A DNA stretch of 64,000 nt, taken from NCBI GenBank assembly GCA_013398275.1, contig VZSE01002064.1:445755-509754 (forward strand), in the 5' to 3' direction. Each line of letters opens with the position of its first letter. Within the stretch, counting starts at the first letter, position 1. This DNA comes from Promerops cafer. Taxonomy: Eukaryota; Chordata; Aves; Passeriformes; Nectariniidae. The translations under genes were made by a program, and so were the position numbers. This document shows positions 40,301 to 49,483 of the stretch, piece by piece. Below the pieces are notes generated by a model, which saw only the letters and a list, made by a program, of their open reading frames with translations, ran no database searches and was not told the origin of the DNA.

Positions 40301-42397
40301 CTCNCTGGTTGATCGTGGACACTTAGCTTTCTCTTTCTTTCTCTTTTTCTCTCTCTTTTCCTCTCTCTTTTCCGTCTGCTAAATGTAGCCGATTACCTCT
40401 TAGAAGAGAACAGTTTGAAAACTCCTTATGGAAATAACAGCCAATTCTTACCTAGGGTTATTACTCAATGAAACATCTGTACAGGGTGCTGGTAACAATG
40501 AGGCATAATTTTAGTTACTCCCAGATAAATCCCATGTCCTTAGCCATGACTTTGCTGTTCTGTTTTAGTATCTCACTGAGTTGTTTTTAAGTTTTAAGAT
40601 CCTTAAAACAAGACTTTGACTTTGTTGAGCAACTTCATTGTTCTTAAATGCCAGAGATGTAGGTGATAGCCCTGAGTGGAGCATGTGAAAAGCAGGCACA
40701 AGAACCATGGATTTGCTGCAAGAATAACTTCAGAAATGGTATTAGCAACAGCAGTATGTGTGTGAATGTGCTACATGATGAGGGGAGAATCCCAGTTAAA
40801 GTGTTGTTGCTAAACAAGTGACAAAGACCTTGTAAACAGTATGAGAATCTAGGCCAACTATGGTTATATTAATAATAAATCAGATCTGGTCTGCTACCTC
40901 TTAAACATTGGGTTTTTTCACCTATTGTCATTTTTCTAACTTCAATTTAGTTTGTGTTGGTTTTTTTCCCCCCAGCATTTACTAAATGCTGTCAAGAAAC
41001 TGGTGTTCTGATGGTGGTGAAGTGTCGGCAGGAGAACACAGCACTGAAGGACTGTCTGGTTGGCTAGTAAGTCCCTCATGAGTTTTTGCTGGGATTTTGT
41101 GCATGGCCTGTACTAATCTAGAAATGTTAATTATTCTGAAAAGGGCTGTGCAGGGTTAGGGACTTGGATGTATTTTCTGAAAATGGTATCTTTGCTTTAT
41201 TAAAACCGTGCTGGTCAGGGCCCTAACTGACAAGATTTTATTTACCATGTGAATATATGGCTATAGAGACTCCCCTCTTGATTCACCTGGGGACAGATTT
41301 CAGCCCAGAGGATCTGCAGCCCTTTATTTGCTCTGGTACATTACACATGTGGGGATAGGAGCACACAGTGAAGCTTCTTCATAACCTGTTAGTGAGACAG
41401 GATACATTGGTTTTCATTTTTAAGATTTAGTCTGTCTTGAAAGTGTCCTGCTGTTGTGAACAGCAGTAGCAGGAGCAATGGGAAATTTTTATATATGAAA
41501 GGTCAACTCAATGCCACAGTGGATTGAAACATCTTTTTTGGAAGTACTAATTTACCCCCAGTGCCATTAGGCTGAAGTGTTAGATTCTTGAATTTCCCAG
41601 GGTGAGGGCTGTGAAGTTTTTTTGAGTTTGACTGGGTTGGTTTGATTTTTTGGTGTGTCCTGCTTTCTTAAACCAGCGATTTAGATTAAAAATAAATGCC
41701 TTTGAACCAGTGACAGTTACTTTGAAGTATTTAGGAACTGATGAAAAAACATATGCAGCCAGGCAAGAATTTAGGCCTATCTGCAATCAGAACTTGCTGG
41801 AGTTACTCAGTTTTATTTGTCTGTTCCTTCACCTTTAAAAAAAAATAAAATTAAACAAAATGCTTCTGACAAAAAAGGTTTATAGTGTTGAATAGTTATA
41901 CTTCAAAAAATTATGAGCAAAAGGAATTTAATCTAATGATCAAGGACCTTTATATCTACTGTTAAAGACATACACTTGAACCTATTCCCAGAAGTTACTT
42001 GGGTGCATTAAAAAAATAAGTCAACTCCAGCAGCTTCCCATGCTGAGGAGGGTAACTGCAAATGAATTCTTCAGCCGAATTTAAATACCAAATGTGTTTC
42101 CCTTTTTCTGCCTTGTCTCTTGGTGGCTTCACTGCAGACATTTGAGAAGGAAAGTTATTTCACTGTTAAAGGCAGACAGGTTTTCTTTGGGTGTGAAAGG
42201 AAGATCAGTTGTGAGTGGTACTCATGCAATATCTGTTCAATATTCCAAGATGAAAAACAATATGTATTTTTCTGTCTTGTAGCTATTCTGATCCATCATT
42301 CTATGAAGAATGCAAAGCAGAATATTTGAAGCAAAGAGAAGAATACAGAGCAACTGGAATTAAGAAAAAAAGGCAGAAGTTTACTCCAAATGTGTGA
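1290..42397 (+). CDS. CMC1: CMC1, twin-CX9C cytochrome c oxidase assembly factor (whole coding span, four exons)
   Basis: CMC1 (COX assembly mitochondrial protein, Cmc1/CHCH family) acts in the mitochondrial intermembrane space. In animals it stabilises the early COX1 module with COX14 and COA3 during complex IV assembly. Joining 1290-1314, 13322-13414, 40976-41066 and 42283-42397 gives 324 nt and 107 residues, against 106 in the human protein as I recall it. Intron phases are 1, 1 and 2, all GT-AG. The twin CX9C motif is complete: C34/C44 and C56/C66, with a further cysteine at 45. The N-terminal helix reads LRHVEKDVLIPQIM, almost as in mammals, and the C-terminal part has DPSFYEECKAEYLKQREEY. 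No cleavable presequence is seen, which fits disulphide-relay (MIA40) import. The first eight residues, MEPPPSAA, differ from the human start, which is normal for this tip. Intron 2 is about 27.6 kb. Confidence 0.95.
1378..1396 (+). promoter_or_regulatory. Potential G-quadruplex in a purine-rich tract
   Basis: Four runs of three G separated by loops of 1, 5 and 1 bases lie on the coding strand, inside a purine-rich G/A tract of about 80 bp (1331-1412) that begins just after the first donor of CMC1. Such sequence can form a quadruplex or support an R-loop near the promoter; whether it does is not visible here. Confidence 0.5.
2366..2508 (-). mobile_element. tRNA-Ile/CR1 composite SINE (TguSINE1-like)
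   Basis: On the minus strand a degenerate tRNA-Ile-like head (about 2508-2441) runs directly into a CR1 3' tail (about 2430-2366). The head shows an intact A box (TAGCTCAGTTGG), an AAT anticodon position within gctgctaataacacc, and a B box (GGTTTGATCC) one base off consensus. The tail reads ctcgatgatccttgcagatc and ends attctgtgaatctgtg, as in CR1 ends. This layout would let polymerase III transcribe it and CR1 enzyme copy it. I remember the zebra finch family TguSINE1 as having this build. The hexamer aattca occurs at both ends (2360-2365 and 2509-2514) and might be a short target duplication, though it could be chance. Confidence 0.75.
3291..4105 (-). mobile_element. CR1 LINE, long 3'-end fragment (antisense to CMC1)
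   Basis: Read on the plus strand it begins with the complement of a CR1 3' terminus (aaatcacagattatcctgag) and continues through the CR1 blocks that read ctgttccatacccaggcacc, gacctcagctgctccttgag, cttatattgtggtgctcaaa and tgccttt gagggaggcaaca. That is the last 800 bp or so of ORF2 and the 3' UTR. The coding frame is broken and only shadow frames remain open on the plus strand (3578-4205). Similarity fades after about 4105. Confidence 0.85.
10263..10307 (-). mobile_element. Short decayed CR1-like 3' end
   Basis: The run catagagtcaggctaggttt followed by accatcaagtccaacc resembles the complement of a CR1 3' end with several changes. It is only about 45 bp, so the call is weak. Confidence 0.4.
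11084..11155 (+). mobile_element. CR1 3' tail, short sense copy
   Basis: The stretch ggactcgatgatccttgtgg followed by gtcccttccaactcaggata and ttctatgatg is a well-preserved CR1 3' UTR end. The copy is severely 5'-truncated: nothing clearly CR1-like is seen before about 11084. Confidence 0.8.
13322..13414 (+). CDS. CMC1: CMC1 coding exon 2
   Basis: Acceptor CACTCTTGCAG and donor CAAG|GTAAGA bound 93 nt (phase 1 in, phase 1 out). It encodes residues 9-39, beginning ENSKLRHVEKDVLIPQIM, with the first motif cysteine C34 and most of the first CX9C loop. Similarity to vertebrate CMC1 is very high. Confidence 0.95.
14740..15230 (-). pseudogene. Decayed ZBED/hAT-family transposase relic
   Basis: On the minus strand, one frame resembles the vertebrate ZBED5/SCAND3/FAM200 group, which derive from hAT DNA transposons. 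In order it shows ETSFEVS, a stop (15198-15196), IIAKHKKPHAIGETIVLPAM, KLKGIPLSVNTVGRCTEDSD, a block equivalent to FAIQLDESTD that here reads FAIQLSESTE, a stop (14913-14911), and then FCFCEPLKE in the same frame. These are landmark blocks of the family in the right order and spacing. Two in-frame stops and the change at the acidic position show that it is dead. Outside this core, up to about 15.7 kb and down to 14.4 kb, I cannot follow the similarity with confidence. It is either an old hAT element or a copy of a domesticated gene. Confidence 0.7.
20192..20214. repeat. (TTTG)n microsatellite
   Basis: About five uninterrupted TTTG/TGTT units in CMC1 intron 2. Confidence 0.9.
25402..25438. repeat. 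19-bp tandem duplication
   Basis: The unit cctttggggtgataattt occurs at 25402-25419 and again at 25421-25438, identical over 18 bases. It looks like a recent slippage event in the intron. Confidence 0.9.
27160..27181. repeat. (CT)n microsatellite
   Basis: About eleven CT units. It is preceded by an imperfect hairpin, TGGGAT at 27127-27132 facing ATCCCA at 27145-27150. Confidence 0.9.
35036..35640 (-). other. mRNA 3'-end-like segment on the strand opposite to CMC1
   Basis: Read on the minus strand this stretch has the look of a vertebrate 3' UTR. It is about 600 nt, AT-rich and stop-filled, and it ends in a perfect AATAAA (complement at 35036-35041) preceded by a T-rich region with TGTACA and TGTACATTT-type elements. 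I could not link it to a coding exon: minus-strand frames at 36637-36933 and 36966-37313 have no recognisable domain. There is no poly(A) tract after the signal, so it does not look like a retrocopy. It may be the end of an unannotated antisense transcript or a chance resemblance. Confidence 0.3.
38212..38525 (-). mobile_element. CR1 LINE 3'-end fragment (antisense to CMC1)
   Basis: Plus-strand text begins ataggatcacagaataagct and gagttggaagggacccatca and continues through the blocks ctgttccagtgcccagccac, ctctgggtgga and gaatcctgtcactggttagg. These are the standard complement of the CR1 3' UTR and ORF2 end. It is about 310 bp, truncated, and better preserved than the copy at 3.3 kb. Confidence 0.88.
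40168..40375. repeat. 12-bp polypyrimidine minisatellite with one ambiguous base
   Basis: Roughly ten copies of TTTTTCTCTCTC run from about 40185 to 40303, a pure C/T strand of over 130 bases. A single N follows at 40304. After it the leader gatcgtggacacttagcttt (40311-40330) repeats the leader before the array (40151-40170) with one difference, and a second, more diverged C/T tract follows. The minus strand reads as an open KRER-repeat frame, which is an artefact of the array and not a protein. Confidence 0.92.
40976..41066 (+). CDS. CMC1: CMC1 coding exon 3
   Basis: Acceptor CCCCCCAG and donor GCTA|GTAAGT bound 91 nt (phase 1 in, phase 2 out). It encodes residues 40-69, including AFTKCCQETGVLMVVKCRQE and ALKDCLVG, with motif cysteines C44, C56 and C66. 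It completes the first CX9C and contains all of the second. Confidence 0.95.
41067..42282 (+). other. CMC1: CMC1 intron 3
   Basis: About 1.2 kb, GTAAGT to TCTGTCTTGTAG. Nothing else recognisable; small open frames only. Confidence 0.75.
42283..42397 (+). CDS. CMC1: CMC1 coding exon 4 (C terminus)
   Basis: Acceptor TCTGTCTTGTAG; the first base completes the Tyr-70 codon. The exon encodes YSDPSFYEECKAEYLKQREE, then a basic end with KKKRQKF, and stops at TGA 42395-42397. The block FYEECK..YLK is a signature of the family. Confidence 0.95.
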
Positions 42398-42545
42398 TTA
42401 AAACTTAAAATGAACTTTTTTTTATATGCAATTTGGATTTCACTTGATTTAAACAGACTTAAATTGTCTGTACCACTCTGTGTGGAGTTTAACTGAAATA
42501 CACAAAATGAGACTAATGGAGAATAAAATAATGTCTGAAATTAAG
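42398..42545 (+). other. CMC1: CMC1 3' UTR (shortest likely form)
   Basis: From the stop codon to about 20 bases past the first canonical AATAAA (42522-42527). Longer forms are possible, since another AATAAA occurs near 43381. Confidence 0.6.
42522..42527 (+). terminator. CMC1: CMC1 poly(A) signal AATAAA
   Basis: Perfect hexamer 125 nt after the stop codon. Cleavage would fall at about 42540-42550. Confidence 0.65.
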
Positions 42546-45500
42546 AGTAAATTTTAAAATTTTTCATAATTAAAGATCTAGAGCATGCTGTCAGTTTGCA
42601 AGGCAGGTTGCAAAGGTGTGTTCCTCTGTCTGGACTTGAGGTTCTGTTACCAGTGTACAGTTTGGAGTTTACAATTCCAGCATGTCCATTTGGAATTTAA
42701 AGCCTATTTCTAGCTGCATGAGCCAGGCTATGTAAAAACTTAAGGGTGAATAATTTAAGTTGTATTAAGTGATCACAGATTGGGTATACACTGAAGTTGG
42801 TCTGTTAGTCATCACCTGAAGCTGACTGTGTATGGAGATGCACTTACTAGAAGAGAAGGGTGGCAAATGCAGAAGAGCTACTCAGACCAATGTGAATTAC
42901 CCTTTTCATCAAAATGTTGTCAGATGAGAGCCTGGCAGTACTTGTGCCTGCACTGTAATGCATTTTTAAATCTACACTGTGACTTGCTTTTAAGCCTACA
43001 CTGTCAGAAGGGATGGATGCCTTGAGCTTGTGCGTGGCCCAGACTGACCATTTCAACTCTAGGGGAGAAAGTAATCTCATCCAGACCTGCCTTGAGAACA
43101 GGGAATAAGCTGCCATTCTTCAGGAGTGAGTGGGTGACCACACTTGCAAAATTACTCCAGGTAGAGGTGAGTAAACAACTAAACGAGGCATGGAAGACGC
43201 AGATCACCTCTTGCAGGAACTAAACAAGTCCCTAATTTAAAAAGAGCACACAAATGATCTTTCGCGTGCTGGTAGTTGAAGCTGCTTAATTGTAGAACTC
43301 TCAAATGCTTGAATGGTTTCAATAGAGATACTGATCTAAAGTTTTAGAAACTATCTTGGAGTATCCTCCAAGCATTCTGAAATAAAACTAAATTCTTTAA
43401 AAGCAAGGAAAGGCTGCACTTAAACTTGGTAACTTTAATGCTCTGATTAAACAAGAAAAAAAAGTAATTTTCTGAGTAAGGAGTAGGATTTGATACTGTT
43501 CCATTAGAAGAGGCAACATTTTACTTGTTTATTTTAATACTGTTTCACCACAAACATTCCTCTATTCAAGGAGGAAACTCAGACTGACCTGTATGAAGGA
43601 CGTAATGCTGCAGGTTAGTTCTTGCCCTTTATCCTGTGCCTTTTACTGGAATAATCATTAATAATGTTGCTTCAGCAGATTGGGTGGAGGACTGGACTTG
43701 TGAGTGACAAACTGAAAAGATGTGCAGCATTCTGCATTGTTAGGCAAACTTACGTGGCACTCAGCTCTAAAGCTAACCACCTTGAAATAGCTTACGTGGA
43801 ACAGTGTCCTACACATGTTCTTGGCTTCTTAGCTCAAGTGTTTTGGAAAACAAAAATATTCCTAATCAGTTGTTTTGCTGTATGTATTTTTAAAAGGAGG
43901 AAATTTAAGGTAGATGGTGATGTGTTTTTAATGACAATGACTGTTCTTTTGTCCCACTGTCAAAATGTGCTGTATTTTCAACCTCTGGAAAGCAAGCCTG
44001 GGTGTTTGAAAGTGTTGGCAAAAGCCCTTCCCCAGAGAATTGGTGTGGGAGTGAGCACTGTCTTAGGGGCAGTGCTGGGTGCTGCCAGTGGTGTGTGCCT
44101 GCACTGGGAGCTCACCTGGGTCATGCTCAGCGGTCTCCTTTTCTGGCTCAGCAGAAATTGTGTGCAGCAGGTGAGGGGGACCCACAGTGCAGTGACCAGG
44201 ATGGCAGGGCAGGAATGGAACAAAGCTCAGGTGAGCCTGCAGGTATCACTCCTCACCCTTTGGTACAGGATGTATGTGAACAGCAGCCACAGCTCACAGC
44301 TGCACTGATGTCACACCTGAAATTCCATGTACTGAATGGTGCTGTCAGCCATTTATTTCTCTTTTCCTACATCTGGATTACTGGAGCTCCTCTGTTTATG
44401 CACTCAGAGCAGGGATTGGCCCTTGGATCATGCATCAGCTTCCTCTTCAATACAGTTCTGGCCTTAATGTGCTGTTCCCTAGCTTTGAATTCTTGGTTTC
44501 ACACCTTTCATTTACTTAGTATCTTGTGCATATCCTCTACTTGAATTGCATTTACATCTTGTATTTAAAGTTTAAATGAAAGAATGAGTAGCATGACATG
44601 ACAAACCCATACGACTGAATTACTTCTGGTTTTGGCTTTGTCTCAGCTGTAAACTCTCCTTCCTACTCAGTTTAACTAGAGGCAGCCCGGGATTCTAATC
44701 AGTGTAAGAAAATACAGCACAGGGGCCTATCTGTCCTCTTCAGAGCACTTGGCAGGCACCCAAGACACCCCCATTTTTCACTGGAGGCTGCACTCTCTGG
44801 CTGTATTAAAGCTCTCTTCAAACTCCTGAGGGGGGCCCCCTACAAATGGAAGATCTGAGAGGAAAGAGGGAGAAAATGTCATATACTTACTTAAAAGTTT
44901 GCCTTCAGAGAGCAAAACCCAGACTCGGAGGGAAGATGAGGGGCAGTTTGTAATGCACAGGGTTTTCAAAGGGCAGTGGAACAGCCACTGCAGTCTGAGA
45001 CATCACCCAGAAATTAACCTGCAAGCCAGAAACATATTCTGCTTCACATTTAGTACAGCCATACCCCTCCTCAGCTAATTCCTGCAAGTAATTCTTCTGT
45101 CCTGTTTATCTGGTGATCAAAACCTGGTCAAATACACTTGCAATGTGTTCTACCTAGTTAAAAATTGGTTCAGTGAGCACCTGGGTGTTTCTTGCATGCT
45201 TCTCCCTAGATCAAACAGCCATTCTCAAACATGATCATCTTACCACTTTAATTACTGTATCTTAATATTTTATTTGCTCTCTTCCATCTTAAAATACAAT
45301 TAAATTAATTTTGCTGGACAGTTACCACACACAGGGTGGGTTTTTTTTTAATGGATCAACTGCAACTCAGTTAAAATTAGTGTTTACCTTTACTGCTGGC
45401 CATAAAAAAATCCTTTCATCAACTGCCCTATGTTCATACAATTGCAAATAGTAACACCACTCTCCCTAAAGAAAGGGTCAAAAGCCTGACTCCTCAAAAC

Positions 45501-47099
45501 CTCAAAAATAATAAAAAACCCCAAAAAACCCAAACCCTCACATGCCCCTTTTTACACTCAAGCTACAGAGAGAATCAGGGAAATACCTTACACCTCTGGG
45601 ACCCTTGTCCTTCACAGGGCCTGTCTGGAGATCAGAAGACAATACAGGTGTCAGTCAGGTACCAGAGCTCTTCACTCTTCCTTTACCAGCCCACAGCACC
45701 ATTAAAGCTACAGGTGTCTCAGCACAGGACTGGCACAGTCTGCTGCAAGTTGGTTTTGGAAGAAAATTCCATCTGCTTTATCCCACCAGTACAGTTCATG
45801 TGATACTTACATGGGCCTGTGTTTCATTACTTGGAATGGGTATTGTTCTATTCTAACTCCACCATATGTCTCGTGCTGCTCTTGTCTTTTTCCAGCTGTA
45901 AAAATTGGACAGTGCATCACACCTAATTTGGGGGTTTGCTTTCTTCAATATGGCTAGTTCACACGTGAGGAAAACTGATCAGCTGTACACCGCAAAACTG
46001 GCAGGGAAACTTGAAATGATCGGATTTTAAAAATACTTAAAATTAACCAAACAGTGCAAGTTTTCATGTAAGTTATTAAAAGCTTCATCCAACTCACCAA
46101 ATACCCAAATACATATTCATCAGGTTGCCATTTGCTCATTTAAATGTGCAAAGCAACAACCTCCTCCTGCCCCAAAAGCTGGCTTTCATTTCTGTTAAAT
46201 GGAGTTAGTGCTTTGTTAAATTAAAAATTGTTAAATTGGTGGGTTGGAGGAGGTTTTAAAATGTTCAAAGTTTGCATTCAAGTTAATATTTTCTTGGGGG
46301 TCATCTAACATAATTATTTGAGAACTTTGGTCCTTACTATATGCAGTTTTACAGTTTTATGTAAAACATGCACACTAACACCAGAACCCTGTTACTACAG
46401 CTATTTCTCCATGTAATTTGCTGTCACTGATGAAAAGATTTCACTTCTGAAAATGGAAAAAGCACTGTAAGCCACTGGTGGCGTGGATTTAAATGACTTT
46501 TCCATCTTCAGTCAAAATCTGATTGTAAGCTTCAGACCAACAGATGCTTCACAAGCCAGCAATCTCCCAAGTGACTCCAAATCTGGGGACTTCCTTTTCA
46601 AATGTTACAGCTTGGACATGGCAGTGAGTGATTGGATTGGAAATGCTGCCTGCAGCAAACTCTCTGGCATAAGTCCCTCTTCTCCCTCGTTAGCAGCAGT
46701 GCTCCTGAAGTCCCTCTCAGCAAACATTGCTGCTCCCTTCTCCAGCATGTGAAGGAGCACAGTATATAAACCAAGTGTCAAATGCAAAACCTGGAAATTC
46801 TCAATTTAGAAAGTCTTAATTTTAATTTCATACAGGACAGGCTGGGAACCTTTTGACACAATCAGTCAAAGCACCATAGCTTAAGGTTTCAATCCTTCAG
46901 GTTTCAACATCCAGGAGGATACTTCTCCCAGAAGATGCTGAAGCAGGCTGCAGCAGATGGCTGGTTTTTTTCATTGAGTCAAAGTGATGAACCTCAAATC
47001 TAATTGTTTGTATTTGGAGTAACATTTATACACAATAAAGGAATTAAAACTTCAGTAAAAAATTTTGTGCCAAATACGGAAAGATGTGTTAGTGAAACC
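42546..47099. other. Intergenic region between convergent CMC1 and AZI2
   Basis: About 4.5 kb with no recognised exon. The stretch at 43.98-44.32 kb is GC-richer and contains two long overlapping plus-strand frames (43664-44308 and 44002-44544). It could equally be read-through 3' UTR of either gene. I see no CR1 copy here. Confidence 0.5.
43664..44308 (+). other. Unsupported 214-codon open frame
   Basis: Long for random AT-rich DNA, but it has no recognised domain, no Kozak context of note, no upstream promoter sign, and an overlapping frame of 180 codons (44002-44544) is also open. The middle has hydrophobic patches (VLGAVLGAASG and WVMLSGLLFWL) that could pass for membrane segments. I treat it as non-coding unless conserved. 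Confidence 0.15.
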
Positions 47100-49094
47100 A
47101 ATTTCAAACAAAAATAAATTTATTTAATATCTTACACAGTAGAACTCCTTCATTGCACAAATCATGTTAATGCCTGTTGAATATTACATTCCTTAATAAA
47201 AAACATCTGTACTGTTGAGGTAGGGAACCCCAAAAGTAAACTACATTAGAACTAGGTACCATATAGCTTATGCAGCCACATGAGAAATGTTTTCTTTGTT
47301 ATTACATAGGTAGTTGGTTCTGTCAGCTAAAGCCTAGTGACTTGGATTTGTTTTATGCATATTGGATTTTGTTCTATTACTTTCCAAGAGATTGTACTCC
47401 CCTGAGTCAGCTGTGTTCATTGGTCAGAATAAATTCCAGCATCTGACACCATTTCCATTAATCACAGACAAGCCAGTATACGTGAGCAAGATAATAGAAA
47501 GATAAAAACAATATCTGGTGAATGGGAAACATTGTTTATGTATGCTGTTTGTACTACAGGAGAAGGTAGCAGGAAGGCTTTTTTTTGCCTCTGATAGACA
47601 AAGTGAAAGATGGGCTCTGTCTGAAGTACGTACTGTGCAGGGGAGAGTGTCTGGAACCACACAGGTCACGTAGCACCCTCATAACACGTCTACAGCCCAT
47701 CATTACTATGACTGTGCTACAAACAGAGCTTCCCCGTGTATTTGCAAGCAATCTTAAGATAATTAGCTACTAAACAGCTGTGAAATTAATTTTTATTAAT
47801 TTGATGTTAAGCTGGATCTGTGAAACTGAATACTTCACCCACCCACACATCTGTAAATAGCGTATTCAGTATTAAATATCTTCCTGTCCATTACAAGTTA
47901 GGTATCATGGATCTAAAATACAATGCATTTTTCTTCAACTTTTTGAGCAGTCAAGACATTTCACTTAACCCTGTTGTGTTAAGCCAGATATGAAGCAGAG
48001 AAGTTTACAAAAAAAAAAAAAAAGCGCATAAATTACATTTGTCTAGAAACAGTTTGTGGCCTTAAGAGGAAAAAAAATTAAAAAGTAGTGCCTAGACACC
48101 CATAATCTATAAAGCAGGTAGTTGGAATTCCAGTAGCTCTGGTTCTCACTGGCATACTACAGACACCACAAAAGTACTTTTTTTTGTATATCAACAATGC
48201 AACACTAAGTCTGATTAAATTAAGGCTTTGTTTCTTTAACAAAAGAAAAATTAGTAGCCTTCACCCCCACAGGAATAAAGTCAGAGTTGTGGTGCTGTGC
48301 AAAGGAGGCACAATATGGAAAACTGCACTGTGAGCACACTTGGATCTGTGGCAGCACTGCTGTGCAGTTACAGGAGCTTCCTTCAGCAGGAACTGAGGGA
48401 AACAAGCTGAACCTCCAGCATTCACAGTGTTCAGCAGCATTACTTACAGTCCTTCACAATTCACAATCAAGCCCTAACTGAGGCAATCGAAACAAGATAG
48501 CCTAGGAGTGGTTTTTTCTTGCCACTATCTCATAAATCAAAGTTGAAAAAAACAAACAAAAAAAAAAATCTCACCTTTCTTAGTTAAAAATTACAGAAAA
48601 ATGCATTTACAAACCAGAGGAATCAAAGCTAATTGAAAGGAGGAATGAAGAGAGAATCCAATTCTTCATATTATCTCTTATTCTGAAAAAGAACACTGTC
48701 AAAATATAAGCTCAGAGCTGGTACAAGTTCTAACACTGGATACCAAGTATTTTCTTAATAACATACAAATAGCAAACAAATAACTGGATTATTTTGTTTT
48801 ATTCCACAAACTCACTTTTCAGTGTAACCTTTAGCAAATGTAGGTCATTTGCAGTACAAGCCTATCTAGGCCCCATGCTAGATTTCTTTGTATTTACAAT
48901 ATACCAGCACAGCTTTAACATCAAGGAACTTGCTCCTGATTTACAGCAGAGGAAGACTAGGCTTTCTGATTTGGAACTAGAATTAAAAATAAAGAAAGAA
49001 CATTTCAAGCAATTTTTCTCTCCTTAGAAGTTTGAGCATTAAGGTGCCTATTCAGAATCACTCCAGAAATGCCTCAGTTCATTCTAAAAATTGT
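47100..49094 (-). other. AZI2: AZI2 3' UTR (probable extent)
   Basis: About 2 kb between the stop codon and a strong AATAAA at 47124-47119. A nearer AATAAA at 47797-47792 could give a shorter form of about 1.3 kb. Open plus-strand frames in this interval are shadows. An A16 run lies at about 48009-48024. Confidence 0.5.
47119..47124 (-). terminator. AZI2: AZI2 distal poly(A) signal AATAAA
   Basis: Perfect hexamer on the minus strand in an A/T-rich end region. The proximal alternative is at 47797-47792. Confidence 0.5.
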
Positions 49095-49483
49095 TTAACT
49101 CTTGTGCAGACAGTTTTGATTACACCGATCCAGGTAATCTGCTGGACAATTTAACAAAGTTGGATTATTTTTCATTTCCCAAAACATATTCTCATTGGGC
49201 CTTGGAGGACTTGGGAATACCCAGGAATTATCTTCCAGAGAGCTCTTTCCGTAAGAATGGTGTTCCTGAAACGTTTTGCCATCAGCTGGAATTGGTCTCT
49301 CATCTGTCCAAGCTTGTGGGGTCACCCTTTCTGATGGGACATGGGCATCTCTCAGCAGAGGGGGAGACACAGCATTGCCGAGGGCATTGTCTTTTTGTGA
49401 GAGGTTTTTACAGACTACCCCAGATGTCAAATTCAGCTTTGAAATGTTCAAGTCAACACATTGCACTGGTGCAGTACAGGCAG
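49095..49483 (-). CDS. AZI2: AZI2 last coding exon
   Basis: Acceptor TTCTTTCTTCAG, then 389 nt of coding sequence ending TAA at 49097-49095. It starts with the A-A-C-T-A-P-V segment, like the mammalian KKACAPV junction, and holds DGKTFQEHHSYGKSSLEDNS and WVFPSPPRP, then YLDRCNQNCLHKS. The middle is variable and probably disordered; the C-terminal 70 residues are well conserved. Confidence 0.95.

Larger units (their letters stand above)
13415..40975 (+). other. CMC1: CMC1 intron 2
   Basis: About 27.6 kb between GTAAGA and the acceptor in a run of T and C ending CCCCCCAG. Listed separately are the transposase relic (14.74-15.23 kb), the 3'-end-like segment (35.0-35.6 kb), a CR1 (38.2 kb) and simple repeats. 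Poly(T) runs lie at about 18080-18098 and 34841-34873. In the remaining stretches (15.8-34.4 kb and 35.7-38.2 kb) I see no exon with coding similarity, only AT-rich sequence and unsupported open frames. Confidence 0.7.

Noticed and set aside
40053..40322. Basic KRER-repeat protein
   Set aside because: It is a translation of the 12-bp polypyrimidine array and crosses the N.
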